Assembly: GCA_029378245.1 (NCBI GenBank)
Contig: JARKIF010000006.1
Location: 1,674,001-1,738,000, forward strand
DNA length: 64,000 nucleotides
Reading direction: 5' to 3'
Source of the DNA: Roridomyces roridus
Lineage: Eukaryota > Basidiomycota > Agaricomycetes > Agaricales > Mycenaceae
Within the stretch, counting starts at the first letter, position 1. Each line of letters starts with the position of its first letter. The translations under genes were made by a program, and so were the position numbers. Shown here piece by piece: positions 1 through 11,474 of the stretch. The notes under the pieces were generated by a model. It did no database searches. It saw nothing but the letters and a program-made list of their open reading frames with translations, and was not told the DNA's origin.

Positions 1-2052
1 CCGTACTTCCTCCGCTAAAGTTGGCAAGCACGAGGAGCTCCGTAGATCCGCGTGTCACTTACCAGGCAGTCCTTCAAAGCGTATTTTGCTTCGAACTTGC
101 GGGGGTTCGAATGTGATTCTCCACTCATGCCTTCGACCGGTGGTCATGGGGCCGGTCGTCCAGTGGACGCGCCTAATTTCGCAGTCGTAAGCAGGGCGAA
201 GGCTGTGAACTCTGGGGAAATTCGCCGTAGATCCGGTGTCTCTGTGGGGCGCAAGGCTCAAAGCCTATTGGCTGGGACCAGATATGGTTCCACTCAACTC
301 TAATCTGTGTTCCTGAATGGCTGAACCTCGGGGACCAAGGGTATGCCACGCATTGATGGATTGCCTGTATGTGTCTCCCTATTCGCAGTCCTCGGGTCTT
401 GAACCGTAGAGCCATGTTCAAGAAATGCCGAGATCCCCTGTGCGCTGGCAATTCGCCGTCCAAAATTGGGCCAAAGCAGGCACCGCTGTCCCGCCAAGGC
501 TTATCTCCGAGAACTACACGATTCGATTGAGCAAACCCAGAGCCTATTAGGGCGCAACACCTAATCGATGTCAGCAGGTCGCCCGATATGAGGGCAAGGT
601 AGATCAAGCAGCACCGCCCGAAAGAAAGGTTGTTTCCCCGCATTTCCAATTATAAAGCTTAGGATCCGTACGTTGAAGAAGTTCTCGAAGTCCCGAATCT
701 CATCTCGAAATCTCTGCAGGGGGGCAGGACCTCGGTCACCCACGCGCTATGACGCAGAGGTCTACCCTCGCCCTGATATCTTTTTGATATTTTATTTGAA
801 CGCCGCAAGCGGTCCGACGCCCGACGAGCGAGCGCCTACGGGGGAGACGAGTCTGTCGGTCTTTCTCACTCACTCCTACTCCTACCCTACCCTGATCAAG
901 CCAACCCTGGCCAGCCAAGGAATCATTGTCAAATACTTACTTGTGAACGGGAACAAATCAGATGCATGCATATGCTTCTTCTGAGCAAAAACTCCCGCAC
1001 AAAAAAGAAATCATTATCTATCGCGCGCTCTGTCGGTGACGGCGTCCACACCGCGCGTGCGACGTCTGGACACTTCTTGACCCACGTGCGGAAGTGTCAG
1101 ATTCTTGGTTTTATTCCCTTCAAACTTGCAAATCCGCATCTCGACAACGTCGAAGGCGCCCGTATGCATCAATCCGCCACATGGCGTGCCCCGCGGTTTT
1201 TCCCATAATGATAATCCACCTCAGCAAGCGAGAAGCGGGTCGTCAAGCTGCACGGCTTGATATTTATTCTCCGTTCATACGCCTCCCTCCCGGAAAACAC
1301 CGTCCATTCCAAGCTCGCCTACCTACCATATTTCCGTCTTATCCTATGATATCACTACCATTCCATCGTGGCACTACTGGATTCTTATTCACACAAGCAG
1401 AAAGCCCTAAGTATGTCATGAAACGAAAAGAATGAGAGTGAGAAGCGAGGACTTGGAAGTGGCTCGGGTTGGATGATATCACTTCACTCTACTTCTATCG
1501 TACAACAGGCACTACTCGATTCTTTCTTATTTAGTACTAATACCATACAAGCAAAAAGCCCAAGTATGCAATGAAAAACGAAAAGAGTGGTAGGTATTAC
1601 AACAAGCTTCCGCAGCTTTTTTCAATCAAGAGGGAGGGAGGGATGCCACAATAAGGAGTATGTAGACGACGACGAAGGGTAGGGAAAGCGGCGTGGGGAT
1701 GGATTGGATGCGATGGGGATACAGGTTATAAGTAGGAGTACATTGATTTCGATTCGATTTGGGCGTAGGGCAAGAACGAAGTAAGGGCGGGCATGGGCAT
1801 AAATGGCATGGGCGTCGTGAACGTGAGCGTGAGCGCACGTGCAGGAGCGGAGGGGTGGGCTACAATCGGGAGTAGGAGGAAACCAGGCAGGCGGGCGGTG
1901 AGAGGCCGGCATGCGTGTGTGTGGGACCGACCAACACCAGCACGGCGGGGGAGATACTATGGCGCAGAGGGGAATCTCGGAGCAAGCGGGTATCGTGGTC
2001 GTCTTCATCTTTTCATCGTCGTGCATCATCATCATCACGAGCACCCTCCTCC
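1..2052. other. Intergenic region without a recognisable gene
   Basis: Only short open frames of mixed composition occur here, and none shows a domain, a signal peptide or a coherent exon chain. The 3' part presumably carries the 3' untranslated region of the minus-strand bHLH gene that ends at 2,053. An imperfect direct duplication lies at 1,347-1,592 and is listed separately. No tRNA or rRNA was recognised. Confidence 0.5.
1347..1592. repeat. Imperfect direct duplication, two copies about 135 bp apart
   Basis: Copy 1 (about 1,347-1,436) and copy 2 (about 1,475-1,592) share the ordered blocks GATATCACT, GGCACTACT, GATTCTT, ACAAGCA, AAAGCCC, AAGTATG and ACGAAAAGA. Copy 2 carries small extra stretches between blocks. 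It lies downstream of the bHLH gene, so it may sit in that gene's 3' untranslated region. No coding role is seen. Confidence 0.55.
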
Positions 2053-4656
2053 TCATACATCCATCCCATCCTCACTCAACTCACTCCCCTCATCCTCATC
2101 CAGGTCGTCCAGGTCCTCCTCCACCTGCTGCACCTTCTTCGTCTTCCTCCCCTTGGCAGCAGCGGCAGCCTTGATCCCCGCCTTGCTCTCCCCACTGGGA
2201 GCAGAAGCAGGAGCGCCCTTCTCCCGTTTCGCCTTGCTCCTCCCCCGTTTCTGCTCGGGCTCGCCATCCGCCTCAGGAGACGCACCGCCCACATCAACGT
2301 CCATCCCCATGCCCATGCCCATGCTCATGCCTCCCATGCCCATGCTGCCCATCCCCATGCCGTCCTCCTCCGGCATACTCGCAAGCAACCCCGAGCCCCA
2401 GCCCGACCCATTCATCGAAAACTCACTCCCATCCAGACTATGCCCAGTCCCAGAATGGTCGTCCGAAGGCGGCGAGACACCCCCACGGAAGCCCTTGAGC
2501 TGCTCCTCCAGCTCGCGGTTCCGCGCACCCTGCGCACTCACGAGCTCTTGTAGGTATCTACATATGTAACGTCGTCAGCGAGATGATATGAGGGGAGGAA
2601 GAGAGATGGGAGGAAGGGGAAAGGGAATACGCACCGAATGTACTCGACACTCTTCCTCAAGATCATCCCCTTATTCGCCTTGACGACGCCTCCCTCCTTG
2701 CCATCCTTGGCGTCTTCCTCTGCCTCTTTCTTGGAGCCTGGGGAGGGAGGTATCAGCATCTTGACGTAGAAGGAAAGAGGAAGGGTATGAAGAGAAGAAA
2801 GACAGCGCACCCGGCATGACGAGCCCCCAATCCCCACCCTTGCCGCTCACAGGCGACAACGGGTCATCCGCCGAGCCAGGGCTCTGCCCCGCCGGTGCAG
2901 AGGATGAAGATTGATTGGTTTGCGCTACAAGGAGGCACAAATAGACATATCATCAGCTCGGACTCTTTTTCCGAGGAAAGGGAAGAGATAAAGGAAGCGG
3001 AGGGAGAGGAGAAGGAGAAGGAGACTCACCGCCCTCCAAAAGACATTCAGGAATCAGCGTCGCCAGCTCGCTAATCTTCTCATTGATGTTATCCCGCCGC
3101 CGCCTCTCCACGGCGTTGTGGCTCTCCCTTCGCCGACGGCGCTTTTCGTGCGCGAGGAGCGTGGCTTTCGTTTCTGTCGTCGCACACCGTGGTCAGCCGG
3201 CTAAGAACGCAGGGAGGGAGGGAGGGAGACCCACCAGCTTTACTCTCCCCGTTGCCATTCGACACAACATTCCCATTCGCACTCCCATTAACGCCGTTGA
3301 TCCCAATCCCATTGATATGATGCCCATGCCCATTGGCACCGAGACTCCCGGGTAGCCCATGGCCATGATGCCCGTTCAAGGACGCAGGCAGTCCGTGTCC
3401 GTGCCCAAGGCTTCCCGGCAGACCGCCAAGCCCGAGACCACCAAACTTGGCCTCGACGGGCGAGCCGTACGTCCCGTTCCCATTGGCACTCCCGTTCCCA
3501 TTGGCGCTGCCATTCCCGTTGTAGAGCCCAAATTGGTGTTGGGGCTGGGATTGCGGAGAGCCGTGGTGCCAGGCGCCGTGCGGGCCGTGTGGCGAGGAGA
3601 GTGGGTGCGGGGAAGAGAGGGCGATGCTGTTGAGCGAGGGGAGGGAGGACAGGGATGGCAACGAGTCGGGGCCCGGTGTGTGCCCGCCGTGGTGCGGGTA
3701 GTCGCTGAATCAGTGTGTCAGATACAATGATCGTGATGCGAAAAAAAAAGAAATTTGAATAAGGGGTATGCGGGGTAATCGGCAAAACGGTTGCACGGTA
3801 AATCCGGGGAAATGAAAAAAAGAAGGCGAGAACAAGAGGAAGGAAGTGAGGAGCTCACCCGTTGACGCCACCGAACCAGTTTTGCTGATACGGGCTGCCT
3901 CGGCTGCTGTTATGCGAGCCGGGGATGACGATAGCTTGGGGTACGGGGCGCGGGGGTGGGGAAGTGCTGCTAAACGACCCATTCCGCCGTGCACGCGTCG
4001 TCCGAGTGGGACCACCTGCAGACGTCGCTGTGCGGCAAAATGTTAGACACTGATAACAAGACAAGACAAGACTGACCAAGATGCGCGCTAGGCGGCCTGC
4101 TCCTGCTCCGACTCCTGCTGTGTCCGTGTGGGCTGGGGCTCCGGAAGGACGAAGGCGAGGGAATGTAGGATGCAGGAGGATGCGGGTCGTACCGCATGCT
4201 GCTATTCAGGGCAGGGAGCGTCGAATTGAAGTGGTATTGTGGGCCAGGCTGCGGCGCGTGGCCATTGTGAGGATCGGGGCTCCCACTGCTGTGGCGGCCA
4301 CCACCACTGCCATTGGACGTCGCCGATGGGAGAGAAAAGTGGGAAGGGAAGGAGGACGAGGTGGAGGACGCAGAGCCATGGTGCACCTGGTGGTGACTCG
4401 GAGCGCTGATGTCAAAGATGTTGTGGGTGTGGGGCGGGGGACGGTAGTCTGCATCTGGGACAGTGCTTCGCTCGTTGCTCTGCGGGTTGATCAAGCTAGC
4501 GAGCTCGTCGTTAAAGTCGAGGTGACCCATGGAGAAGAGATTGTGGGTGGAGGGCTCGGGGGGCGGGGGTGTATCGTTGGTCGGAGGCGGGGACGGTAGA
4601 TGGAAGCCCTCCTGACGGATTTGTGGTTTGTACTGGAGAGCAAACGCTGAAGCCAT
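2053..4656 (-). CDS. bHLH transcription factor with an extended loop
   Basis: Predicted nuclear DNA-binding regulator of about 694 residues in seven exons: 4656-4077, 4027-3859, 3704-3235, 3173-3030, 2924-2811, 2737-2635 and 2557-2053. All phases agree and the summed length is an exact number of codons. The start lies in a strong AACCATGG context. The first 400 or so residues are Ser/Pro/Gly/Asn/His-rich with repeated NGNGSANGNG-like stretches. The basic region reads RRRRRESHNAVERRRR; the H-N-x-x-E-R-x-R-R pattern is that of class B E-box (CACGTG) binders such as USF and Rtg3. Helix 1 is INEKISELATLIPE. Helix 2 (NKGMILRKSVEYIRYLQEL) begins about 65 residues later, so the loop is far longer than usual. 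The tail carries Gly-Met repeats and an acidic end. No target gene can be inferred. Confidence 0.88.
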
Positions 4657-4904
4657 GGTTAAGAAGGTGGAGACCAAGGACAAGCAAAGATCTATTCGGC
4701 AATGTATACGTTACGGATACGGGCCGGCGATTAGACCCCCTTGCTTTCGGGGTCCCTGCATCACCACGTTTCGGTCAATACCTCAAGGGCCGGCTCTCGT
4801 CGTTGACTCTGGTCCTCGAAATTTCATATCCCAGCCCTCAGGCCCTGAAGCAAGACAGACTTGGACAGTGCGAAAATCCCCAAGCAAAAAGGTATTGGTA
4901 ATCG

Positions 4905-5400
4905 ATGACAACGAACCAGCCCCGAATCGAACGGGGAATTTCAATCGGGTGCATGCTGCTCTCAGCCCACTTGCTGCAATGTCGACTCGCCCTCCAAGAA
5001 ACGAGAAAAAGGAAATGACGCACTGGAAACCCATGACACAACCCGAATGGAACAGGGAGTTCTTGGAGTTAGACACTTTACCGTCGTTAGCCAACAGCCA
5101 CCGCTGGGTCCTTCCTCTGCTAAAGCCAGACCCAACTCAAGGTGTCTACCAGGTCTGGACCCAAACACGGTCGTCCATCGCAGCACCAAAGGAAACCAAC
5201 ACTGTTTCGGACTATGCCCCAATCCCGAGTCGAACGAGAAACCAACGAGGCACTAACCAAGTCCAGTCGAAGCTAATTTGTGAAACTGAACACTCGGACG
5301 TACAGAAACATATTTCAGCTGGCTCCTCGACTTGCAGATCGCTCAAAAAATTCGTCCACGCTCTCATGCTCTGAACCCGAATCGAACGGAGATCCTCAGC
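4905..5400 (-). repeat. Three dispersed tRNA-like B-box motifs (possible degenerate SINE or tRNA relics)
   Basis: On the minus strand three T-arm-like hairpins occur: CCCCGTTCGATTCGGGG near 4,915-4,935, TCTCGTTCGACTCGGGA near 5,225-5,242 and a weaker one, CCGTTCGATTCGG, near 5,371-5,385. Each contains the Pol III internal B box GTTCGANTC. None is accompanied by a pairing acceptor stem, so none is a complete tRNA gene. Repeated tRNA-derived promoters without acceptor stems fit SINE relics or decayed tRNAs; chance is not excluded. Confidence 0.35.
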
Positions 5401-5802
5401 TCTGCCTCCACACGGCATTCCAACCGCTCACTCGGCTTTACAAACTAATCCCTAACCCCCTTCATTCCTCCGCACCCGCTCACGGTGAACAATGGAAGAC
5501 TCACCAACCATACAACCATCTCTCCTGGCTAATCAAAACCCAACATCAAGGAAGGAAATCTCATCCGGAAGAATTTCGTGTGTAGTTTCACTGTACCCAC
5601 GCATCCCAAGTCTTTGATCCTTGACACCGTGCGGCCTTCCCTTACGCAACGGTGCAAAATATGGTAAATTTACTTGGGGAGAAGAAGATTTGGCCATGGA
5701 AGGGAGTACGTATAGGTGGCGTGGGCTCAACGTTGAAGAGACTCTCGTAAGTTGAAAACCCACATTAATATTGGAGTGTAATGTAATTCGGGCCCGTCTC
5801 TT

Positions 5803-6025
5803 CGAGAGAGGGCAGAATTAGATTTTAGAAAGGGTCGAGACTCTCTCGAGAGGGAGACGATGAAGTCGACGTCATAGTAGTAGTGACACGGGTCCTAATC
5901 TCATCTTCCTCCAACGAGAGGGCAGAATTATAATTTAGAAAGGGTCGAGACTCTCTCGAGAGGAGGACGACGAAGTCGACGTCATAGTGGTAGTGACACG
6001 GATCCTAATCTCATCCTCCTCCAAC
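5803..6025. repeat. Tandem duplication, two 110-bp units
   Basis: Unit 1 (about 5,803-5,914) and unit 2 (about 5,915-6,025) have a period of 110 bp and differ at only a few positions. Each contains GGCAGAATTA, the self-complementary core CTCTCGAGAG, AAGTCGACGTCATAGT and CTAATCTCATC. No open frame spans them. A recent local duplication is the simplest reading. Confidence 0.85.
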
Positions 6026-6047
6026 GATTTCGATTTCGATTTCGAAT
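6023..6047. repeat. Short GATTTC microsatellite
   Basis: About three to four tandem copies of the hexamer GATTTC directly follow the 110-bp tandem duplication. No function is indicated. Confidence 0.7.
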
Positions 6048-8721
6048 ATACATAGAGCTGAGGCAGGCAGGCGGCCGTGCGGCGGCTGCACCCGGGGCAC
6101 GGACGCCACTGGCGCAACGGCCGGGAATCAGTGCATGCATGCATCTCATCTTCTTTTGTGTGTCCCAATGTCGAACAGTCAACACCACCGTGCGTCGTAT
6201 CCAGCCAACAGGCGCGTCCGTCCACTACCATCTCTCAACTCTCAATTATTGGCACGCTGGGAGACGTCGTACCATCCCGTCTCACTCTCGACAGGCTAAG
6301 AAGAAGTCGAAGGTCCAACGCCTACCTCATCAAGTACCCAGTCACCCACGCCCACGCATGCCAGACCCTGTCCTTGGGTTGGTATATCCTTATTTTGAGA
6401 CGCGGGACGGAAAAATACGACGGCTCCGGCGGGGCTACGTCGGCGTATGCGCTGGTGGGTATGGGTATAGGTATACGAAACCTAATTTCTCAGAGTCAAG
6501 ATGCAGCCAACCACCGAGCGCGCCAGTGGCAATGGCAGTAGAGGGGCGCAAAGAGCCTATCGCCGTTGGGAAAAAACACTCTTTCGGAACATAACATACA
6601 AGCATATGCACGCTTTCTTTGCTTGAAGCACCAGAATACCGTACCAAGCATCAGACAGAGGCAGAGAGTGGCGCTGTCAAAGTGGGGCTGGTTGTGGATT
6701 CTCACAGGCACGAGAGATAAGATGGATTACTTAGGAAGGAGGAGCTAGGAGGCGTCCCGATTACGCGGCGGAGATCTTCACCGGAAACACAAGCATGAAA
6801 TGAAATTATTAGCGAGCGGAGGAACTGAAAAACTTACCATCGACAGAGAGCAAAACACATGCATAGGCAAAGCAACCATGCGGCTCGCAACCCAATCGAG
6901 GTGGCTCGACAACCGCGACCAATGAGACTCGAGATGCGCCATCATCAGATTCGACATCAAAGCAAAGCAAAGTCAAGAGCTGCCGCGGCGTCTTTTCGTG
7001 TGTCCGATAGGGGCGGGTATTCTGAGACTGAGATAAAAGGAGATCTACGGACCTTGAAGAGATATTCGGATTCGAGTTTTTCCCGGATTATTTGCAGTAA
7101 GTCCTTGGCGTGCTGCCGGCGGGGTACGCGTACTTTTAGGCGACGGGTGTGGGGTAAAACGTGGGGTAAGGAAGCGTTGGTAAGCGAAATTGCCATCAGA
7201 AAAAATAAATTGGAAATTTTTCGGACTTGGTGAGATAATCAGTTTTCCGTCAACAGATCTAGACAAAGACAGGAGAGACCCGCCACGCGGATGTGGAGCC
7301 CCGGCATATGGGTGAGGCGGGAGGAGTGATGCAATGCAATGCAATAAAATCTGAATCGGCGTCGGCCGAAAGTGAGAGGCGACAAGGGGGTGTGCCGATA
7401 CCGATATCCCAGGGAATTTCGAAGATTGAGTTGGACGTGGAAATGGCAGCGGTGGGAGGAGCAAACTCTCAAGGTGCGGGACCGAAAGATCCGTAGGCAA
7501 GTATTTTTCGATCTACAGCGCGATGAGCGGGCCGCAACCTGGATGGTAATACGGGACGACGCACTGGCACTGACAGCCGTAATTGATGCACCACAACAAG
7601 GGCGCGCGCCACTTTAGGCGTTGCTGGCAGCATAAACGGACATTCGTATCATATCTCCGAAGTGACAAGACGTGGATGGACAACCAAACGTTTCTTTTAC
7701 CAGCAACATTCAGAACAGCAGCGACGACGTGGAATAGTACCCGACGACGACGCTCAGCGACCGAGAAGAATTAACAACTCACCGATTCTCCATCTCCCAG
7801 AATTACCCCAGATCCCCACGGCACGCCCCACTACTCCGCGGCCTGCGGCACCCCGCAAGGGTCCCCAGTGTTCCCCGACGGAGCATCACTTTACCCAGTA
7901 CACCGATACACCGACGCGAAGCGGACCCCGGACACCGCGGAAGAACGGATTACCCGCCCGAAGTCAAGGGAGCAAGAACTGTAACGTATGCGGAGGGGCG
8001 TTGACGCGGGCGGGAAGCGCTCGTCCAATCGACTTGCATTGTCGTGGGAGATGAGCGGCGGAAGAGAGGCATGCGCAAATAATGAGGAAGGACGGAGGAA
8101 GGGCGCCGACTGGCTAATGGCAGAGGGGACACGGCCCAGGGGTGGGTGACGGAGAAATAGCCAGGCGTGGTTCCGGTGGGTCCCAGCCTTTGCCTTTATA
8201 CGTTGCCCTGTCTTTATCGCAGGTGACGAGTGGATGGATCACACTGGCAGATCAGCTGTGGAGGCGTGCTCACCCGACACTGATGTACGTGTATAAATTC
8301 ATAAACGTCGCACTGCGATAGATTGTTGCCGTACGCCTGACCATGATCGTGGAGCGCGCTGAGCGCTGAACGCGAAAAAAATTGTCAAATCTGGGTTCTT
8401 GCGGCGGCCTGTGAACGGTTCAATGTCGCGAGAACAGCCAGGTGAGGCGAAAATTGGGGCCGTGTAGGTCAAGTGTTCAGCACTATGGGTGGGGCTCAAC
8501 ATAAAAACCTTGATGATCGGCACTCGAGGTGGGGGAGGTGAAGCTCACCTGATACGCGAAAAACTCCACTCTACCTCGAACACGCCGCCGATAACGTTCC
8601 CTAACGTTCCTCGACAGCAAAAATTGAACAATGTCAAGACATCTGTGTCAGCAATACCAACGCGGCTTGACCCGCCCAACAGGAGTCGGATGGTCCCCGT
8701 CTCCGAATAATTCCGTGGGTG

Positions 8722-8727
8722 TATAAA
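8722..8727 (+). promoter_or_regulatory. TATA box of the SDR gene
   Basis: TATAAA lies 44 bp upstream of the ATG at 8,766, within the spacing expected for a fungal core promoter with a short 5' leader. Confidence 0.5.
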
Positions 8728-8765
8728 TCCAAGCGCAAAAAACACATTTCTTCAGCTTATCCAGC

Positions 8766-10020
8766 ATGTCTCGCGGAGTCGTCCTCGTCACTGGAGTCAA
8801 CGGGTAACTAACACAACCTCCTCACCCACTATAGAACTCACCATATCGCCCGCAGATTTATCGGAACATATGTCGCATTAGCCTTCTTGGACGCTGGATA
8901 CACCGTCAGAGGCACAGCGCGTACGGAGACCAAGGCCGCGGGCTGGATCACCCATTTCCCAGTCCACAAAGCCGCGTACGAATACGCTGTGATCCCAGAC
9001 CTCGTCGCACCCGGCGCGTTCGAGGCGGCAATTAAAGGCTGCGACATCGTCGCGCACGTCGCCTCCCCAATTAACAGCCAACCCAACGTGAGTGCCCGTA
9101 AGCCAAGAGTACTTCTGGATAAGCACTCACCTTGTAGAGCAGCAAGACAACGAACGGGACGTGCTCATCCCCGCCATCAACGGCATGCGTAACCTCCTCG
9201 CCGCAACCAAAACCGAACCCCGCATCCGCCACGTCGTATTCTGCTCAACCCTCGCAACGGTGCTCGAACCACGGGAATTTGAACCTGGTCGAATCTACAC
9301 CGCAAAAGAATGGAATTGCACGACGTATGAAGAGGCCAAGAAGACGACTAACCCCCGTATCACGTACGGCGCGTCTAAAGCCCTTGCCGAACGCGCTTTC
9401 TGGGAGTTTATCGCCAAGGAACAACCGGCCTGGGTGGGAACTGCAATCTTACCTTCGTGCGTCCGGATCATCTCTGTGCTCCAATGACCAATCGAATTGA
9501 ATCCTTCGAAAATGCAGCGCGGTATTCGGCGCACCCATCCAGCCTCTCGACGCACTCGCAGATCTGAACCGCTCCGTCGCATTCATGTGGGACGTGGCGA
9601 ATGGCAAGTTCAAGTCGACTGGGCTTGAGATACCTCCCTCGGCGGCGTTGTACATCTCCGTCCACGACGTCGCGCTCGCGCATCTCCGCGCCGTGGAGCG
9701 AGGGAAGGTCGCTGCTGGGAAGCGATACATCCTCAGCAGTGGGACCTATGTGTGTTGCTCTCATTTTACGTGTGTCGAGAACTCACTCACCCACCATCGT
9801 GCAGGACGCTGCAACCGTCGTGGACATCTTGTATCGCAACTTCCCTCAGTTTAGAGCGAACCTTCCTGTCATTGAAGCCCCTGCTGTGCCCCAGGCTGTG
9901 CCGTTGTTCAACACGGCGGAGACGCTTGCTGACCTTGAGATCGACTACGTTCCATTCGAGCGCCTCATGGTCGAGATGATCGAGGGGGTGGTGGCGTTGA
10001 AGGAGAAGCTCCATGCGTAG
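8766..10020 (+). CDS. Extended SDR NAD(P)H-dependent reductase (DFR/Gre2-like)
   Basis: Predicted cytosolic NAD(P)-dependent carbonyl reductase of about 343 residues, in the family of dihydroflavonol-4-reductases and yeast Gre2. Exons are 8766-8803, 8856-9087, 9143-9456, 9518-9749 and 9805-10020, all phase-consistent. The N-terminal Rossmann motif VTGVNGFIG is assembled across intron 1. The catalytic Tyr and Lys are in YGASK near residue 165. The third exon could instead begin at 9,140, using the upstream AG and adding one Gln. The substrate cannot be read from the sequence. The next gene is an F-box protein on the opposite strand, so no pathway link is implied. Confidence 0.88.
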
Positions 10021-10131
10021 ATAAATAGATTGGCTAATTCGTAGGATTCATTATCAACGAGGTGTCATAATCTTCCTCAGTCGTCTGCGGATAAGTAAAT
10101 CCCAAAAAACGGCCAAGGAGGCTCGACCCAC

Positions 10132-11269
10132 CTAAGTTCGTCCCAGCACAACTCCTTCCGGAAACTCCAACCGACACCCACGCGCATACAGCCCGTCCCG
10201 GAACGGGGTAAACCGACGGTCATGGACGATCTCAGTCCACGCCCCTTCGAGCACCAGACGGCGTACATGCGGGAACATAGGCGAGACGAAGATATTAAAG
10301 TGCTCCTTGATGGGCCTCCAATTGTATACGTCCGCGGTAACGGAGGAATGAAGCCGCAGCTCGTCGAGCGCGGCGTGCGGAGGGTGATTAGGACTCGGCG
10401 CGATGACGGAGCTCCAGACGTCGTACGTCAGCTCTCGAAGACGGGGGCAACGAGCGAAGAGGAGTGATAAATCGATCCCTTGGTGTGGGCCGGTGAGATT
10501 GAGCGTCTCGAGTGCAGGGAGGGGAGGGAACTCCAGCCTCGATGCGCAATTCAAGCGGGTGAGCTGGTTTAGGTCGAGGAGTTGGACTCCAGGATGCTCG
10601 ATAAAACCTGGGAACTCGAGCCTTCGTAAGTGGGGGAGAGCCGGGAGGGTAAGCGCGTCCTCTTCCGGGAGCCCGAGATACGACGGAGGTTGGAGGAAGA
10701 GGTGCTCGATGTTCGGTGCTGCAGCCAGGAGCAAACGCAGCAACTCGGACGTCATGATAGACTCTGTCCAATAGACATGCTTCAAGAATTCGAAGGTCGG
10801 AAGAGAGATGGCTGGGCTTTGAGAAAATAGCCGCGTCATCCGATCTGCGTCTGGCTGGCAGACCACCTGGACACGAGGACACAATGCGAGAATGGCTGTA
10901 TTTTGGTCGGCGCGATTTGCTGTGAGCCTTATACTGCGGACCAAGTCCGCAGCACCGTGCTCCAGTGCAGAACGGAGAGTGTCGCAGCGCCCGGCTTGGA
11001 GTGGTACTGCAATATTCTCGTACAGCAGCTCTCTTGCCAGATTGTTCCACGAACGGGATACGAGCACAAAAGAAAGCAGGTCCTGAAAGCTGTCAAGTTG
11101 CGCGCAAGACCGGATCGACAGAACCCACCTGCGAGGAAAACGCGTCGAAAGGGTTTTGAGATGACAAAAACCGAAACTCCTCTGAGTGGGCCGTCATCAG
11201 CAGAGACGGCGGAGCGGCTAGTCGATGGATGTGAAGCCAGATTTCGGGAGGGAGCGAGAAGCACTCCAT
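10132..11269 (-). CDS. F-box-like protein with a leucine-rich C-terminal part
   Basis: Predicted substrate adaptor of an SCF ubiquitin ligase, about 363 residues in two exons (11269-11129 and 11082-10132) joined through a GTGGGT donor and a TTTCAG acceptor in phase 0. The start was chosen for its ACCACCATGG context; an in-frame ATG ten codons upstream (11,299) is possible. The first 75 residues form a divergent F-box: LPPEIWLHIHRLA at the start and FVLVSRSWNNLAREL at the end. The rest is rich in Leu-Pro-x-L patterns (LPALPHLRRLEFPGF, LNQLTRLNCASRLEFP) typical of fungal F-box LRR-like proteins. The target protein is unknown. Confidence 0.82.
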
Positions 11270-11474
11270 GGTGGTTCGGAGAAAGAGCAACGCGGCCATC
11301 TGATCCGTGCTGGTTACGTCACTTGCTCACAGCACTCATCCTCTCCCCTCAACCCCGAACTCGCACTGCAGAACTCGACCTTTCTTGATCATGAGACGAT
11401 AGCATTCAAATTCCAAAAGACCAACACACTACAGACTTCCTACAGCTCCCGCTCCTCAAGCGTCCTCTGTTGCG

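Larger units (their letters stand above)
4657..8765. other. Gene-poor region between the bHLH gene and the SDR
   Basis: About 4.1 kb with no convincing exon chain; the open frames here are short and have no recognisable domain. It holds the upstream region of the bHLH gene, three tRNA-like B-box motifs (4.9-5.4 kb), a 110-bp tandem duplication (5.8-6.0 kb), a short GATTTC repeat and, at its right end, the SDR promoter. Confidence 0.5.

Noticed and set aside
1793..2569. Plus-strand open frame of 258 codons overlapping the bHLH gene
   Set aside because: It is the antisense shadow of the last bHLH exons; the repetitive PMPM/SSSS composition mirrors the Gly-Met and acidic repeats on the minus strand.
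4081..4599. Plus-strand frame of 172 codons
   Set aside because: Arg/Gly-rich antisense of bHLH exon 1, with no domain or splice context.
4905..4990. Complete tRNA gene on the minus strand
   Set aside because: The T arm is perfect, but no acceptor strand pairing with CTGGTTC and no clear anticodon arm were found.
4628..5374. Plus-strand frame of 248 codons
   Set aside because: No recognisable domain, mixed composition, and it spans three tRNA-like motifs on the other strand, so it is likely non-coding.
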